From Gyrodactylus bullatarudis (taxonomy: Eukaryota > Platyhelminthes > Monogenea > Gyrodactylidea > Gyrodactylidae): DNA of 26,023 nucleotides. The DNA is taken from positions 1-26,023 of the forward strand of contig SSNU01000178.1 in the NCBI GenBank assembly GCA_012064415.1, in the 5' to 3' direction. Shown one piece after another: positions 17,605 to 26,023 of the stretch. A program made the translations under genes and the position numbers. Each line of letters opens with the position of its first letter. Position 1 is the stretch's first letter. The notes under the pieces were generated by a model that was not told where the DNA came from, did not search any database, and saw only the letters and a list, made by a program, of their open reading frames with translations.

Positions 17605-19294
17605 TTGATACATATTAAGAGAGTTATCCATCTTTTTAAAAATTGTCAAATTCAACTGTTTGATTCCCCTGTACCAAGGAATCAAAGCATCGTGTGGCAA
17701 AGCAAAACTAACTTCTTCAAGAATTTGATTTCAAGAGCCAAGCTATTCTCTGTGGAGACAAGAAAAATATCCAATAATCTAAGGAATATTGAATTTTTAA
17801 GATCTAGTCTTTACATTAAAGCTGAAGAAGATTTCAAATCCATCATAGAATTTCTGTTAAAAGAAAAACGTTATCAAGAGTCAAGAATTGTCAGTAAAGA
17901 GTTTAAACTATTTTTTACAGAAAATTTGGATGAGACATTCATTCATTTAGGATTTACTCATGTAAGAAATAATTTAATCTCAATCCAGGTCAAGACTAAG
18001 CAAATGATTATTTCGAACAGAAAATTATGCCAGAAACTCTTTAAAGATGGATTCTCAATTTTGCACATTGCACATGCTCTTCAAAGATTAGTTAAGACTG
18101 TTAGAAGATACACCAAATCAAAGTTTCCGGGCAATTCTTTTATTTTGAATAAAACAAGAGAAGATGACGGAAAAAATTTATTTGAAGAAATACTTGTTGA
18201 AAAAGTGGAAGAGGCTCTATCCGAAGAAAATAACTTTCTAGTGTTTAATGATTTAAAGGGAAATCGCATTTAAAGTAGCTGGGTGTTTGGACCTAGTTGA
18301 TTATAAAGCTTCTTATAATCACCTTATGAGAATATGTGATAAGAACGGATGGAAGTTTAGAAAAGTAATTTCATTTTAATATTTTCTTAGCCTTCAGGTG
18401 AGAAGAAAAGTGTTCCCATGCATTTGGTTGAAGATTTCTACATGAAACTGCCGTTTCTCCTTCGTAGATATTCACCCGAGAATATTTTCAATTTAGATGA
18501 AGCTGCATTATTCATCTATGTTGTTAATCGTAAAATTCTAACTAAGAAGACTTTGAATGCTCATGGATTTAAAGATTTTAAAGATAGATTAACTTTATTA
18601 TTCTGCACTAATTCTCTGGGCCAGAAAGAACCGTTGATGATTATTCACAATGTTAAAAAACCACGCTGTTTAACTAAAGAAGATATAGAAGTTCTTAATT
18701 ACAAATCTTCTAAAAATGGATGGATGACTCGTGAGATATTTACTTCTTTTATCAATGATGAAAGTTAAGATCTCAAAGAAGAAAAATAATTTTATTTATG
18801 GATAATGCACCTTCGCATAAACTATTAAACGAAGAGGAAAGGCCATCGAACATTGAAGTGAGCTATCAAACTATTAATAAAATAGATCCAATACTTTCCT
18901 CCTAATTGCATCCCGGTATGTCAACCTATTGATGCAGGCATTGTCCGGTCATTTAAATGTAAATATCGAAAATTAGTAAATGAAGATTTGCGGAGAAAAA
19001 ATACCCATGAACGATATCAAGAAGAAAATTGATCTAAAGTATTGCCTTTTCACAGCCAAAAAAGCATGAGAAGATGTTAATGAAGAGACAATAATCAATT
19101 GTTTTAATAATACAAAATTCATTGTTAAGAATGAAAATATTAGTAGCCAGGTAGCAATACTCGAGAAATTAAAATTTATAAAAAACTTTCTCGAGCTAGA
19201 AAAATGGCTAGGGTCCTTAGAAGTTCTATTAAATTTAAACATTTTCAAGAATCTTTCTGAAAATAATCCTATGGATGTATATGACTTTCAATAA
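17605..19294 (+). pseudogene. Tigger/pogo transposase with a 26-nt intron
   Basis: The open frame begins without an ATG at 17605. The first in-frame ATG is at 18004, just before the helix-turn-helix NRKLCQKLFKDGFSILHIAH. A one-base shift near 18270 leads to FKVAGCLDLVDYKASYNHLM and CDKNGWKFRK, the second DNA-binding part. After the intron (18365-18390) come PSGEKKSVPMHL, YSPENIFNLDEAALF (first catalytic D), RLTLLFCTNSLGQKEPLMII, NGWMTREIF, IILFMDNAPSHK (second D), PPNCIPVCQPIDAGIVRSFK (third D) and TIINCFNNTKF. The coding region ends at a TAA inside the right inverted repeat. All three catalytic residues are present. Defects are the shift at 18270, a stop and shift near 18770-18785, and a shift near 18895. 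A later shift near 19010 and a TGA for tryptophan near 19068 complete the damage. Confidence 0.93.
18365..18390 (+). other. 26-nt intron in the Tigger transposase
   Basis: It begins GTAATTTC and ends TTTTCTTAG. It contains in-frame stops and is 2 modulo 3 long. Removal joins KFRK to PSGEKK and continues the frame into the catalytic domain. A second copy has an intron at the same site. Confidence 0.88.
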
Positions 19295-19514
19295 ATTAAT
19301 TAATTTACAGAATAATTTTATTTATTTTAATCAACGATCACTCGAGAACTCAGATGTTGAACAAAAAATAATGAAACATGAAATGTTGAGAATAGAAGTC
19401 TATTCCCATTGGTTGTTGAAATACTTCAATTCTATTGGCTAACGTATTTAGTATAATACAAACTCGAGAAAGGGGAGAAATAATATATCGAGTCATCATC
19501 CATGAAAATGACTG
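19242..19514 (-). repeat. Tigger right long terminal inverted repeat
   Basis: It is the inverse of 17111-17364. It begins inside the transposase gene, whose TAA stop is at 19292-19294. Confidence 0.92.
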
Positions 19515-19591
19515 TATTTCATTGGTTAATTTCATGGTCAATGTTTAGATTGGTCAAAAGATTCTTCCCTTATAATATATAATGTCGATAG

Positions 19592-19599
19592 GTAATTAT
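19592..19599 (+). repeat. Target-site duplication of the inner hAT, left
   Basis: GTAATTAT is repeated exactly at 21345-21352. Confidence 0.93.
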
Positions 19600-21344
19600 C
19601 AGGGCAACAAAATGCCTATAAATGCTTATGGGTTTAATCAGTTTATTATATCTCATTTATATAAGATTATTTTAAAAATCAGGTTTTACGACAAAACTAA
19701 CCAAGTTTTAAGGGCTTATTTTGCATATAATATGACTTTATCGATGAGGTCATATTTAAGGTATTATTCAATTATGGATTAAGCCTTTTTGTAGAACACG
19801 CCTTACTATCTTAAATTTTCAAGCCCAAGTTTTAGGGTATAGGCAATACATCTCATCGGGCAATCCGTATCTGTCCATAGTCTATGCCAAATCGGACTTA
19901 TCTCTGACCAATCAAATTTCTGGAAAGTTTTATCCAGAAAATAGTATTAGTACAGAAGATTGATTCATCAATCAATTCAATATGCGAAGAGCTAGTAAGA
20001 CGCCCCATGAGAAACGATTAACCATTATTAGGAAACATCCTTTAGAGTTTCAGGAGATCAACTTCAAGTTGTACTGTATGAAATGTCATTGCCACGTCAA
20101 TTACGAAAATTTTTACGTTAACCAGCACAGAAATACTGCATTTCATCAGAGGAATTTACAAGGCAATGAGATCCAACAAAATGTTGATTCAAATGCAAAC
20201 ATCAAGAGTATATTGTTGAAACCTTTATAGCATGTGGAATATCTTTGCACAAGCTTCGAGATGTAAGAATGAAGAATTTATTTGAAATGCTCAGCCCCCA
20301 TCGGAACAAACTGGTCGAAATCTCGCTGTTAAGTTTCATTCGGATCACATTGAAAAAATAAAATTCTAACTTCAAAAAGGATTTATTTAATGATTGACAA
20401 GTCGGAAATTAAAGGTCTCAACGTAGTTAATATTATGATCGGGACACTTGAAAACCCTTGCAATTTGTTGGTAGACAAGTTGATGGTGGAAGACTTGTCA
20501 AATTATAAATGATATTTTGCCAAACATTAATATAAGAAGGGAACAATTTTTTTTGCTAATATCTGATGGCGCATCATATTTCACGAGTAGAGAAAATAAC
20601 TCTACTCTTCACTTACTCTATCCCAACCATTTGCACATCACATGTCTAGCGCATTTGTTGCACAATTGTATTTAATCGTATTGGGCAACCTCCCAAGCCA
20701 GTGACAACACGATGGGGTGAATGGCTTAACGCAATAAAATACTATAATCAGAATTTTAACGAAGTGAAAGCCAATGTTCTATATATGGAAAATAGTGGAT
20801 CTTAAGTTCTAAAAGCTAAAGAGGCTGTACGGAGTCCTAACCTTTATCTGGATTTGGTTGAAATTTCACCAAACTATATGGAATTTAATCAAAGAAATTC
20901 AGTTATCTAGGGCGACTATATTAGAGTTTTTTCCAAAGCTAAAAGCTATACAATTCCCTAATGATCCAGCTAATATAAAGAATTATATAAACACTAGGCT
21001 CGAGAGCAATGAGATGAATAAACTTTATGGAATCCAAATATAGTCCAGAGGAAAATGCAATGATATCAAAGTGTCAACCTACTTTTGCTGACGTTGAAAG
21101 ATCATTTAGTTGCACAAAAGCAATTATGAAAAAAGAATCAAATTTTAACACAGAAAACTTGAAATATTTCACATGTATTCGAAATAACCGAGATAAAAAA
21201 TTTGAATAAATATTTAAAATTATATTCAAGTCTTACTACTTACAAGTGATCGCTAAAAGTCATATTTAGAGTATTATTTTTATTTTTCAAGTCTTTTTAA
21301 TGTCATATTGGGCCAATTTTTAGGTATTATTTTTGGTTGCCCTG
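19600..21344 (+). mobile_element. Inner hAT element (DUF659 type), 1.7 kb
   Basis: The left end is CAGGGCAACAAAATGC. The right end, read inward, is CAGGGCAACCAAAAATA. Perfect 8-bp duplications flank them. Its first eight bases equal those of the outer hAT (CAGGGCA followed by M and C), and both encode the same transposase type, so one family member jumped into another. The interior is deleted relative to a full gene. Confidence 0.93.
19982..21209 (+). pseudogene. hAT (DUF659-type) transposase, internally degraded
   Basis: The ATG at 19982 starts a frame with a BED-like zinc finger: LYCMKCHCHVNYENFYVNQH ending in HRNTAFH. After a broken stretch it shows LISDGASYFTSRENN, HLHITCLAHLLHNC and VTTRWGEWLNAIKYYNQNF, the conserved catalytic-domain motifs (HxTCxAHxLHxC and TRWGxW). 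The end has CQPTFADVERSFSCTKAIM, the hAT dimerisation motif, with a TAA at 21209. At least four stops or shifts are present (near 20230, 20660, 20804 and 20898), and the middle has been shortened. It gives the family signature for the inner element. Confidence 0.9.
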
Positions 21345-21352
21345 GTAATTAT
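21345..21352 (+). repeat. Target-site duplication of the inner hAT, right
   Basis: GTAATTAT is identical to 19592-19599. Confidence 0.93.
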
Positions 21353-22129
21353 TAAATTTTGAAAAATTCTATTGTAAAATGTTTGTGTCAAAATATTGCT
21401 CCTTGTTCCCAGATGAATCGAGAATGACTGAAAAAATGCAACTAGAAAGTAAATGCCGCAAAAAATTCTGTTTTGTAAGAAATCTTACAGTCAATTACAG
21501 TCAATTTCACACATGATGACTCGAGATAAATTAATTATCTCATTGAGGTTTAGTTTTATACCTCTCTGCCCCAAATCAGTAGCCAATGAATGTTCAGTAT
21601 CCAAGGTCCAATCAGAATAGAGCAGATATTTTCAATTCCCAACATCTCATATCTTTCCATAAAGCGTTTGTTTTAAAATTAGATATTACATGTTATGCCT
21701 CATGAGATTTTTTCGCTCTTTCAAATGATCCAAAAATCCTTAATGTGTCTATAGTAATAACTGAGATAAAATAACTCTGTTATCTTAGGGCGTACAGAAA
21801 AAATAATTACACCATTCGATAGGCAATTGAATATTCCATGTTATCCCAGAATATTTTTGAGAAACTGTAAAAGGTGTAAGATTCATTGCAAATATAAATC
21901 GGCTAACCAAACTTTCAACTAGGAAATTGTTGATGAAAAAATACAAAAATTTTACAAAGAGCTAAAGATAGATGATGTTGGATAAACTTTTATAAGAGTG
22001 CGAACTGTTCGCCACCCTATCCTTCAAATAATAATTCTGTGCAGAACACTCCCCTGTATGTGCCTCTGAAAGTTTATATTACTTGAGCATTTCTCGCATT
22101 CAACTTTATTCCCAACTCAAAACTCAAGC
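21353..22129. other. Spacer within the outer hAT, with a possible Tigger end
   Basis: At 21498 TACAGTCAATTTCACACATG followed by ATGACTCGAG resembles the end of the Tigger at 17111 and has TA in front. It may be the left terminus of the Tigger fragment at 22590-22962. No further coding motif was recognised. Confidence 0.4.
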
Positions 22130-22402
22130 ATGCATACTTTCCTATCTCGAATCAAAAAGGAAGAAATTCTGCAACTAAGTGAAACGCATTCAAACGGGCA
22201 GCTTTCAAAAATCTATAAGGTTTTCATCTCAACAAAACGAAACGTTCTCAAAAACCGAAGTCTTGCTCCTGCAATCATGAAAACAAATCTTCAAGTTTTG
22301 AGAGAGAAAATTAGGGCTGAATTGGATTGTAAAATGAACATGGGAATTGAATTAGACAAAGAGACTCTTCAAGGTCTTATTCAATGTGCTGAACCTGGTT
22401 AA
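22130..22402 (+). CDS. Unrecognised 90-codon ORF
   Basis: An ATG-started frame encodes a hydrophilic, probably helical product with MHTFLSRIKKEEILQLSETH near the start and ELDCKMNMGIELDKETLQGL near the end. Base composition is a little more GC-rich than its flanks, which suggests it is or was coding. I recognise no family. It may be a scrap of the outer hAT or of another insertion. Directly after its stop lies the 47-nt repeat. Confidence 0.3.
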   Translation: MHTFLSRIKKEEILQLSETHSNGQLSKIYKVFISTKRNVLKNRSLAPAIMKTNLQVLREKIRAELDCKMNMGIELDKETLQGLIQCAEPG

Positions 22403-22414
22403 ATTCCTGTTCTC

Positions 22415-22461
22415 CATCTCTGTACAGACTGATTTGATAAGCTGATAGTTCAAATAAACAA
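22415..22461. repeat. 47-nt repeat, copy 1
   Basis: It is identical by eye to 25582-25628 in the same orientation, where it is part of the minus-strand hAT gene. Flanking sequences differ completely. Confidence 0.93.
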
Positions 22462-22589
22462 AGCCTGTTTCAACTATGTTTTAAAAGTATATTCGGAAGA
22501 GAATGTTCATGAGCGAAACGTAAGATAATTCCTAATTTTTTAAGAATTTAGCTAGTTTAAAATCTTGATTTGAAAATCTCTCTTCACCA

Positions 22590-22962
22590 TTCAATTGATG
22601 ATCAAATCAAATCCTCCCTTCAGTGTTTCGTATTTAGCCAAAAAACCCTACATTGCAAGGATATTTATTTCTTATCTCAGCATAGTCAATATTGGAAATC
22701 TTGCAGAGTCCAATTTAATAATCAAGAAAAAGCATCTTCCACTTAAAGCATCTTTTAGATTCTCCAGAAGGCTAAAGATATAACTTAAAAAATAAAATTA
22801 CTTTACGGAATCTAAGGTTATTTCTTTTACAAATTTTTAACTAATGGTAGTAAGAGCTAATCATTCCTAGAGATTCAGCAACTTGTAAAGCAAGCTCTTT
22901 AAATTCCAGGAATCCAATATTTTCTTGTTGGTCGACTAGGGCTTCATCAATTTTCTCAACGA
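22590..22962 (-). pseudogene. Tigger transposase fragment with a 30-nt intron
   Basis: The minus strand reads EKIDEALVDQQENIGFLEFK, then ELALQVAESLGM and LKICKRNNLRFRK, which parallels the second DNA-binding part of the Tigger at 17605 (CDKNGWKFRK). The intron at 22772-22801 follows at the same residue, and the next exon starts PSGESKRC, matching PSGEKKSV there. Beyond this the frame decays, with traces to about 22590. The catalytic blocks are not clear. It interrupts the outer hAT, whose transposase begins at once at 22969. Confidence 0.7.
22772..22801 (-). other. 30-nt intron at the conserved Tigger site
   Basis: On the minus strand it begins GTAATTTT and ends ATATCTTTAG. It occupies the same codon boundary (FRK to PSGE) as the 26-nt intron at 18365-18390. 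Confidence 0.82.
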
Positions 22963-22968
22963 AAAAAA

Positions 22969-23958
22969 ATGAGAATGCCTGATATGAAAAATTTCTTAAA
23001 ACAACTTCCTATCAAAATAGGTTCTAGTGAGACTTGTAGAAGCTACCTTGATAAAATTTATCACGAAAATATAAATCGCAACAAAGAAATTGTTTCAGAC
23101 CAAAATATTTTTATTACTATGGATGAAGCAGTGGAAAAAGGATTTTAAATACCTTGGTTGGAACTTAAAAAATCCAGAAATTTCATATTTATATGATTGT
23201 GAATTCGTTTAAGCTGAACTGGATTCATCGTTCAATTTATTCATTTCAACGCGGCCTCTTATATGAGAAAAGCTGTTAAGACTCTTAAGGAAATTTATCC
23301 CAGTATGTATCATGTTACCTGTTTTGCCCATTTATTACACAATTGTTGTATGCGAATCAGGAATTACTACCCAAATGTTGATAAAATTATTAGTTCAATA
23401 AAATGCTTAAAAAATAGAACAAGGAGAAATAAGTTTTTATCGATCGGATTACCTCCTTCGCCTGTTGTAACTAGATGGGGAACTTGGTTGGAAGGTGCCA
23501 CGTACTATGCAGAAAAATTCATTCAAGTCAAGAAAATAGTTAATGAATTTGAAGGAGAAGGAACACTTTTGAAGAAGGCCAAAAAAGCTATCAATAAAAG
23601 AGGTGTTTCTCAAATATTTTGTTGCTACAAAAGTTTAATGCCGATTTTAAAGGAAATTCAAAACAGCAATTCCAGAATATCAGTATATTACCAAAAGATT
23701 TCTGAGTTAAGTTTCGGAGCTGATCCTGCATCTGTCGGAGATAACTTGAAAGCTAGAATGGAAGAAAATGACGCATCCGGTTTAATTAAAGCCAATAATG
23801 AAAATGTAAATCCAAATACCCATGCCTTGTTGATGGATTGCCAATGTACAAGTGCTGATGTTGAAAGAAGTTTTTCTCAGCTTAAATGTTTTAACAGAAA
23901 ACCGTATTTTTAAAAAAGATAACAAAAAAATATGCATTGATTTATTCTCTTTCTGGTA
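22969..23958 (+). pseudogene. Outer hAT (DUF659-type) transposase
   Basis: It begins MRMPDMKNFLKQLPIKIGSS and continues with NIFITMDEAVEKG, a frame change, then ILNTLVGT and NPEISYLYDCEF. A long open frame from 23263 contains MRKAVKTLKEIYPSMYHVTC, FAHLLHNCCMRIRNYYPNVD, PPSPVVTRWGTWLEGATYYA and, near the end, CQCTSADVERSFSQLK, the dimerisation motif. The first acidic residue of the RNase H-like core is in the MDE block. Its N-terminal zinc finger is missing, probably cut away by the inserted Tigger fragment ending at 22962. Two or three frame changes show it is inactive. It belongs to the outer element by position and orientation. Confidence 0.9.
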
Positions 23959-24126
23959 AAATTTAAATATTTATTTTAATAAACTACTTTTGAGTAATTG
24001 TTTTTATTCATTTTACTTCAGAATAATTTTAGAATATTTTTCTTCAAAAACGAATATTTTTAGCATATAGAAAAGAATAAAATTGAGAATATATTCTTAA
24101 ACATTTAGCATATTTTTGGTGCCCTG

Positions 24127-24134
24127 CTAATAAG
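24127..24134 (+). repeat. Target-site duplication of the outer hAT, right
   Basis: CTAATAAG is identical to 16726-16733 and lies directly outside the right terminus. Confidence 0.95.
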
Positions 24135-24255
24135 ACATCAAACTATAATTTTGATAGTTTTGGTATTTTTATCAAATTTTCTATCATGATTGATCTGACC
24201 CGAGCGATATTTAAATTTCATCTACCTCTACTGTACAAACAAAAACCATTCTTTC

Positions 24256-24493
24256 CTTGGGAGCCCATCGCTACTCCGTCAGTTTGTACATAGATATTGT
24301 TGTCAAACGAGAAAGCAACATCCTTGCAACAAAGTAGTTATAACCGCTTTAATAACATCGGTGGGATAGGGAACCCTTTTATCTCTCTCGATACTTTAAT
24401 GATGAAATCCTCTGTTTCTATTAGTGGAACGTTGGTGAATAAAGAAGAAACATCCAATGAAAGCATCACATCTTCCTTTGCATTCACTTTCAC
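24256..24493 (-). pseudogene. Penelope-like reverse transcriptase fragment
   Basis: The minus strand gives KEDVMLSLDVSSLFTNVPLI, the palm motif with the first catalytic aspartate, then GFPIPPMLLKRL and a TAA. Further on it gives NNIYVQTDGVAMGS. These are the Penelope-type reverse transcriptase motifs that follow one another in intact proteins. The part stops at MGS, before the YxDD motif. Its upstream edge joins a piggyBac-like segment at 24494 out of frame. It supplies the very motif deleted from the copy at 10453-11848, although the two copies belong to different lineages by eye. Confidence 0.85.
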
Positions 24494-24680
24494 TGAAAAT
24501 CCTCTTTTTCTTCATCAGAATTGGGTTCTTCGAATATTTCCAGATTGTCACTTTCATCTGAACTTGAAAAATCTTCATCAAAATTACGGTTACAAAGGGC
24601 TTCGCGTTGAAATACATCCATGTCTGTATTGAACAAGCTCATTTTTATAAAAAAACATTTGAATGCTATCACTAAACTAA
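24494..24680 (-). repeat. Duplicated segment, copy 2 (piggyBac-like N terminus)
   Basis: This segment is nearly identical to 3611-3785. It encodes MSLFNTDMDVFQREALCNR and the acidic stretch, with a few more acidic residues than copy 1. The identity stops sharply at both ends. On the left it meets the Penelope-like scrap. Confidence 0.9.
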
Positions 24681-25031
24681 CAGATGATTCTGGTGGTGAT
24701 TCAAGTGGCAAACAAAATTACAATGTTAACAATGGTCTGGTCTCAATGTTTGTCCTTGAATGATAAGTGTAGAAATCAATGTTTGTAGTGTAGCAATTAG
24801 GGACCCGCATTGTATTGCCTTGAACAATTAAAAGTATCTAGAAACAATTAATTAATTGATATAGCTATTTTCAACTCAATTACTTGTTTGATTCAAGTAT
24901 TTTGCAATTCCTTATAATTACTTGATTCAAGTGTAATTTAAATACTACTTAAGAGCAAAATTATTTTATTCTATTTCAAATAGCTTATCTCTGTTACAAT
25001 TTATAAATATTATCATTTTTATATATTCTGA
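24681..25031. other. hAT 3' flank with subterminal repeats
   Basis: No gene was found. ATTACTTGATTCAAGT and close variants recur between about 24880 and 24935, a pattern common near hAT ends. AGGGACCCGCATTG near 24800 could be the terminus of the hAT whose gene lies at 25032 onward, but no partner end is inside the window. Confidence 0.4.
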
Positions 25032-25581
25032 TTATAGGTTAGTTCTGAAATCAGTTATCAAATGTCTTGCCTTGCTGAATATCCTCTTACTTGGTGACGA
25101 AGAAGCTGGTTGGCTCAATACATAGCGAGCTAATTAGCAAGTCTAGGAAAAACATTTTGTTTTGACTTCCACCATTTCAGAACATCCATATCATTCATAA
25201 AAGATCGTTCATCTAAATAACTGTTGATTTCTGTTTTCAGAGAACTTTTATCATTTTTATTATCTTCTTGTTTTGAAAAATTCTAATGTAGCCGAGCTGC
25301 CTCGTTTGAAATGAATCAAGTTTCATATTTTCCTTATTCGAATCTTCTGCATTTGGTTTTCCAGAAGGATCCTGTACTTGTTTACACTCATTGTAAATAT
25401 TCTCTAATGTTTCAATTGCTTTCTTTTCTTGAACTTCGTCCGAATTATTATTTTTGAAAAAGAGAAAATTTGCAAGAATAATTTTCTCCCTCTCATCACC
25501 AAATGAGTCAAGTTTTTCTTGAATATTTTTTGTAGTGTTGACAAAACAACTTAATGGCTCCATCATTTTCGTTCTCATTTT

Positions 25582-25628
25582 CATCTCTGTACAGACTGAT
25601 TTGATAAGCTGATAGTTCAAATAAACAA
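25582..25628. repeat. 47-nt repeat, copy 2
   Basis: It is identical to 22415-22461. Here it is coding sequence of the minus-strand hAT. Confidence 0.93.
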
Positions 25629-25896
25629 CATCGATTGTGGTTTTATTTTCAGAAGAAACTTGCTCTGAAATGTTTTTCACCATTTCGAACAGGGAATAAT
25701 TTTCTGAGCAATAAATTCGAAATTTGTTGGGGTTTTTTCTGAATTAGCTTCTCGAAATCTCAGCATTTCTCTTGAAGGAATTTTAAGACTTAAAATAGCT
25801 TCTATTAGAAAATAGTGAGTATTCCATCTAGTAGGAGATACAGTTGGCAGTTTCACATAATTGATGGAATTCAATGTGCAATAATTTTTCAATGTA

Positions 25897-26023
25897 CTGT
25901 AGGAACCCTGCATCATGTTACAAAATTGTCGAAAAAATAATTAAATCCACATAAGAAACAGTGAAAAAATCGTCCAATCAGGTTAAATAACCTTTTTACA
26001 TTGAAACATGGGGAAAATTCCTC
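25897..26023 (-). repeat. 127-nt repeat, copy 2
   Basis: It is the reverse complement of 7854-7980 with no mismatch seen. The match reaches the window edge and may continue. Confidence 0.93.

Larger units (their letters stand above)
17111..19514 (+). mobile_element. Nearly complete Tigger element with long inverted repeats
   Basis: The left end CAGTCATTTTCATGGATGAT and the right end are exact inverses for their first 25 or so bases and are flanked by TA (17109-17110, 19515-19516). The inverted repeats run to about 17364 and 19242, some 254 and 273 bp. The right copy carries an extra 18 bp or so near 19476. The 2.4-kb element holds one transposase gene with a 26-nt intron and sits inside the outer hAT. 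Confidence 0.93.
16734..24126 (+). mobile_element. Outer hAT element (DUF659 type), 7.4 kb, filled with nested insertions
   Basis: The left end CAGGGCACCAAAAAAGAATA and the right end, read inward, CAGGGCACCAAAAATATGCT form the inverted repeat. Perfect 8-bp duplications flank them. Copies of AATATTTAGCATATTTT recur near both ends (16752, 16852, 24052, 24104), probably subterminal binding sites. The transposase survives at 22969-23958. Between the left end and that gene lie a complete Tigger, a complete related hAT and a further Tigger fragment, all later insertions. Confidence 0.93.
25032..26023 (-). pseudogene. hAT transposase (Ac/hobo-like), runs off the window
   Basis: The catalytic-region part reads MMQGSYSTLKNYCTL then KLPTVSPTRWNTHYFLIEAI (the TRWN motif). 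A one-frame break near 25680 leads to MVKNISEQVSSENKTTIDVV and KMMEPLSCFVNTTKNIQEKL. Near the end are NDMDVLKWWKSKQNVFPRLA, one shift, then SQPASSSPSKRIFSKARHLI and a TAA at 25032. The WW, FPxLA and PASSxxSxRxFS blocks are the hAT dimerisation domain. This family differs from the DUF659 hATs at 16734 and 19600. The N-terminal zinc finger would lie beyond the window edge. Confidence 0.9.

Noticed and set aside
24297..24632. Plus-strand 111-codon frame
   Set aside because: It is antisense to the Penelope-like and piggyBac-like fragments on the minus strand.
1..26023. Alternative genetic code explaining the in-frame stops
   Set aside because: TAA, TAG and TGA all occur both as natural ends and as interruptions, and frameshifts accompany them. 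Ordinary decay under the standard code is enough.

Overview
This window looks like a graveyard of transposable elements from an AT-rich animal (invertebrate-type) genome. I found no convincing host gene, tRNA, rRNA or CRISPR array. Almost every recognisable reading frame is transposase or reverse transcriptase, and nearly all carry stops or frameshifts. The families are MULE with a SWIM finger, Tigger/pogo, Tc1, piggyBac, two kinds of hAT, Helitron, a Penelope-like element and a Ty3/gypsy RNase H scrap. This mixture is typical of metazoans.

The most striking property is very short introns inside the transposons. A 26-nt intron restores the MULE frame (7050-7075). A 26-nt intron restores a Tigger frame (18365-18390). 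A 30-nt intron sits at the same protein position in a second, oppositely oriented Tigger copy (22772-22801). Introns of 50 nt (15512-15561) and 56 nt (2034-2089) restore two further DDE frames. All begin with GT and end with AG. Introns near 26 nt are very rare in animals. The dicyemid mesozoans are the animals I know of with introns this short, so a dicyemid-like source is my inference, not proven.

Layout. 1-4230: scraps of Tigger, an uncharacterised mobile-element-associated family (628-1170, with a possible zinc-finger part at 2474-2698), gypsy RNase H, a GC-richer Tc1-like ORF (1706-2241) and a piggyBac-like N terminus. 4228-8414: a Tigger C terminus, then a Tc1 gene split by a complete MULE (5186-8047) with a perfect 9-bp target duplication. 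8448-9440: Helitron Rep fragment. 9565-13074: a Tigger-type element with TA-flanked inverted ends that encloses a Penelope-like reverse transcriptase and a Tigger transposase remnant. 13739-14960: piggyBac abutting a TTAA. 15181-15660: Tigger fragment with an intron.

16734-24126: a 7.4-kb hAT with perfect 8-bp target duplications. It has been filled by an almost complete Tigger (17111-19514, with 254-273-bp inverted repeats), a second hAT of the same family (19600-21344, perfect 8-bp duplication) and another Tigger fragment. 24256-26023: a Penelope scrap fused to a duplicated piggyBac piece, then a different hAT transposase running off the window end. Several segments are repeated almost perfectly across the window (127, about 180 and 47 nt), which indicates recent movement.
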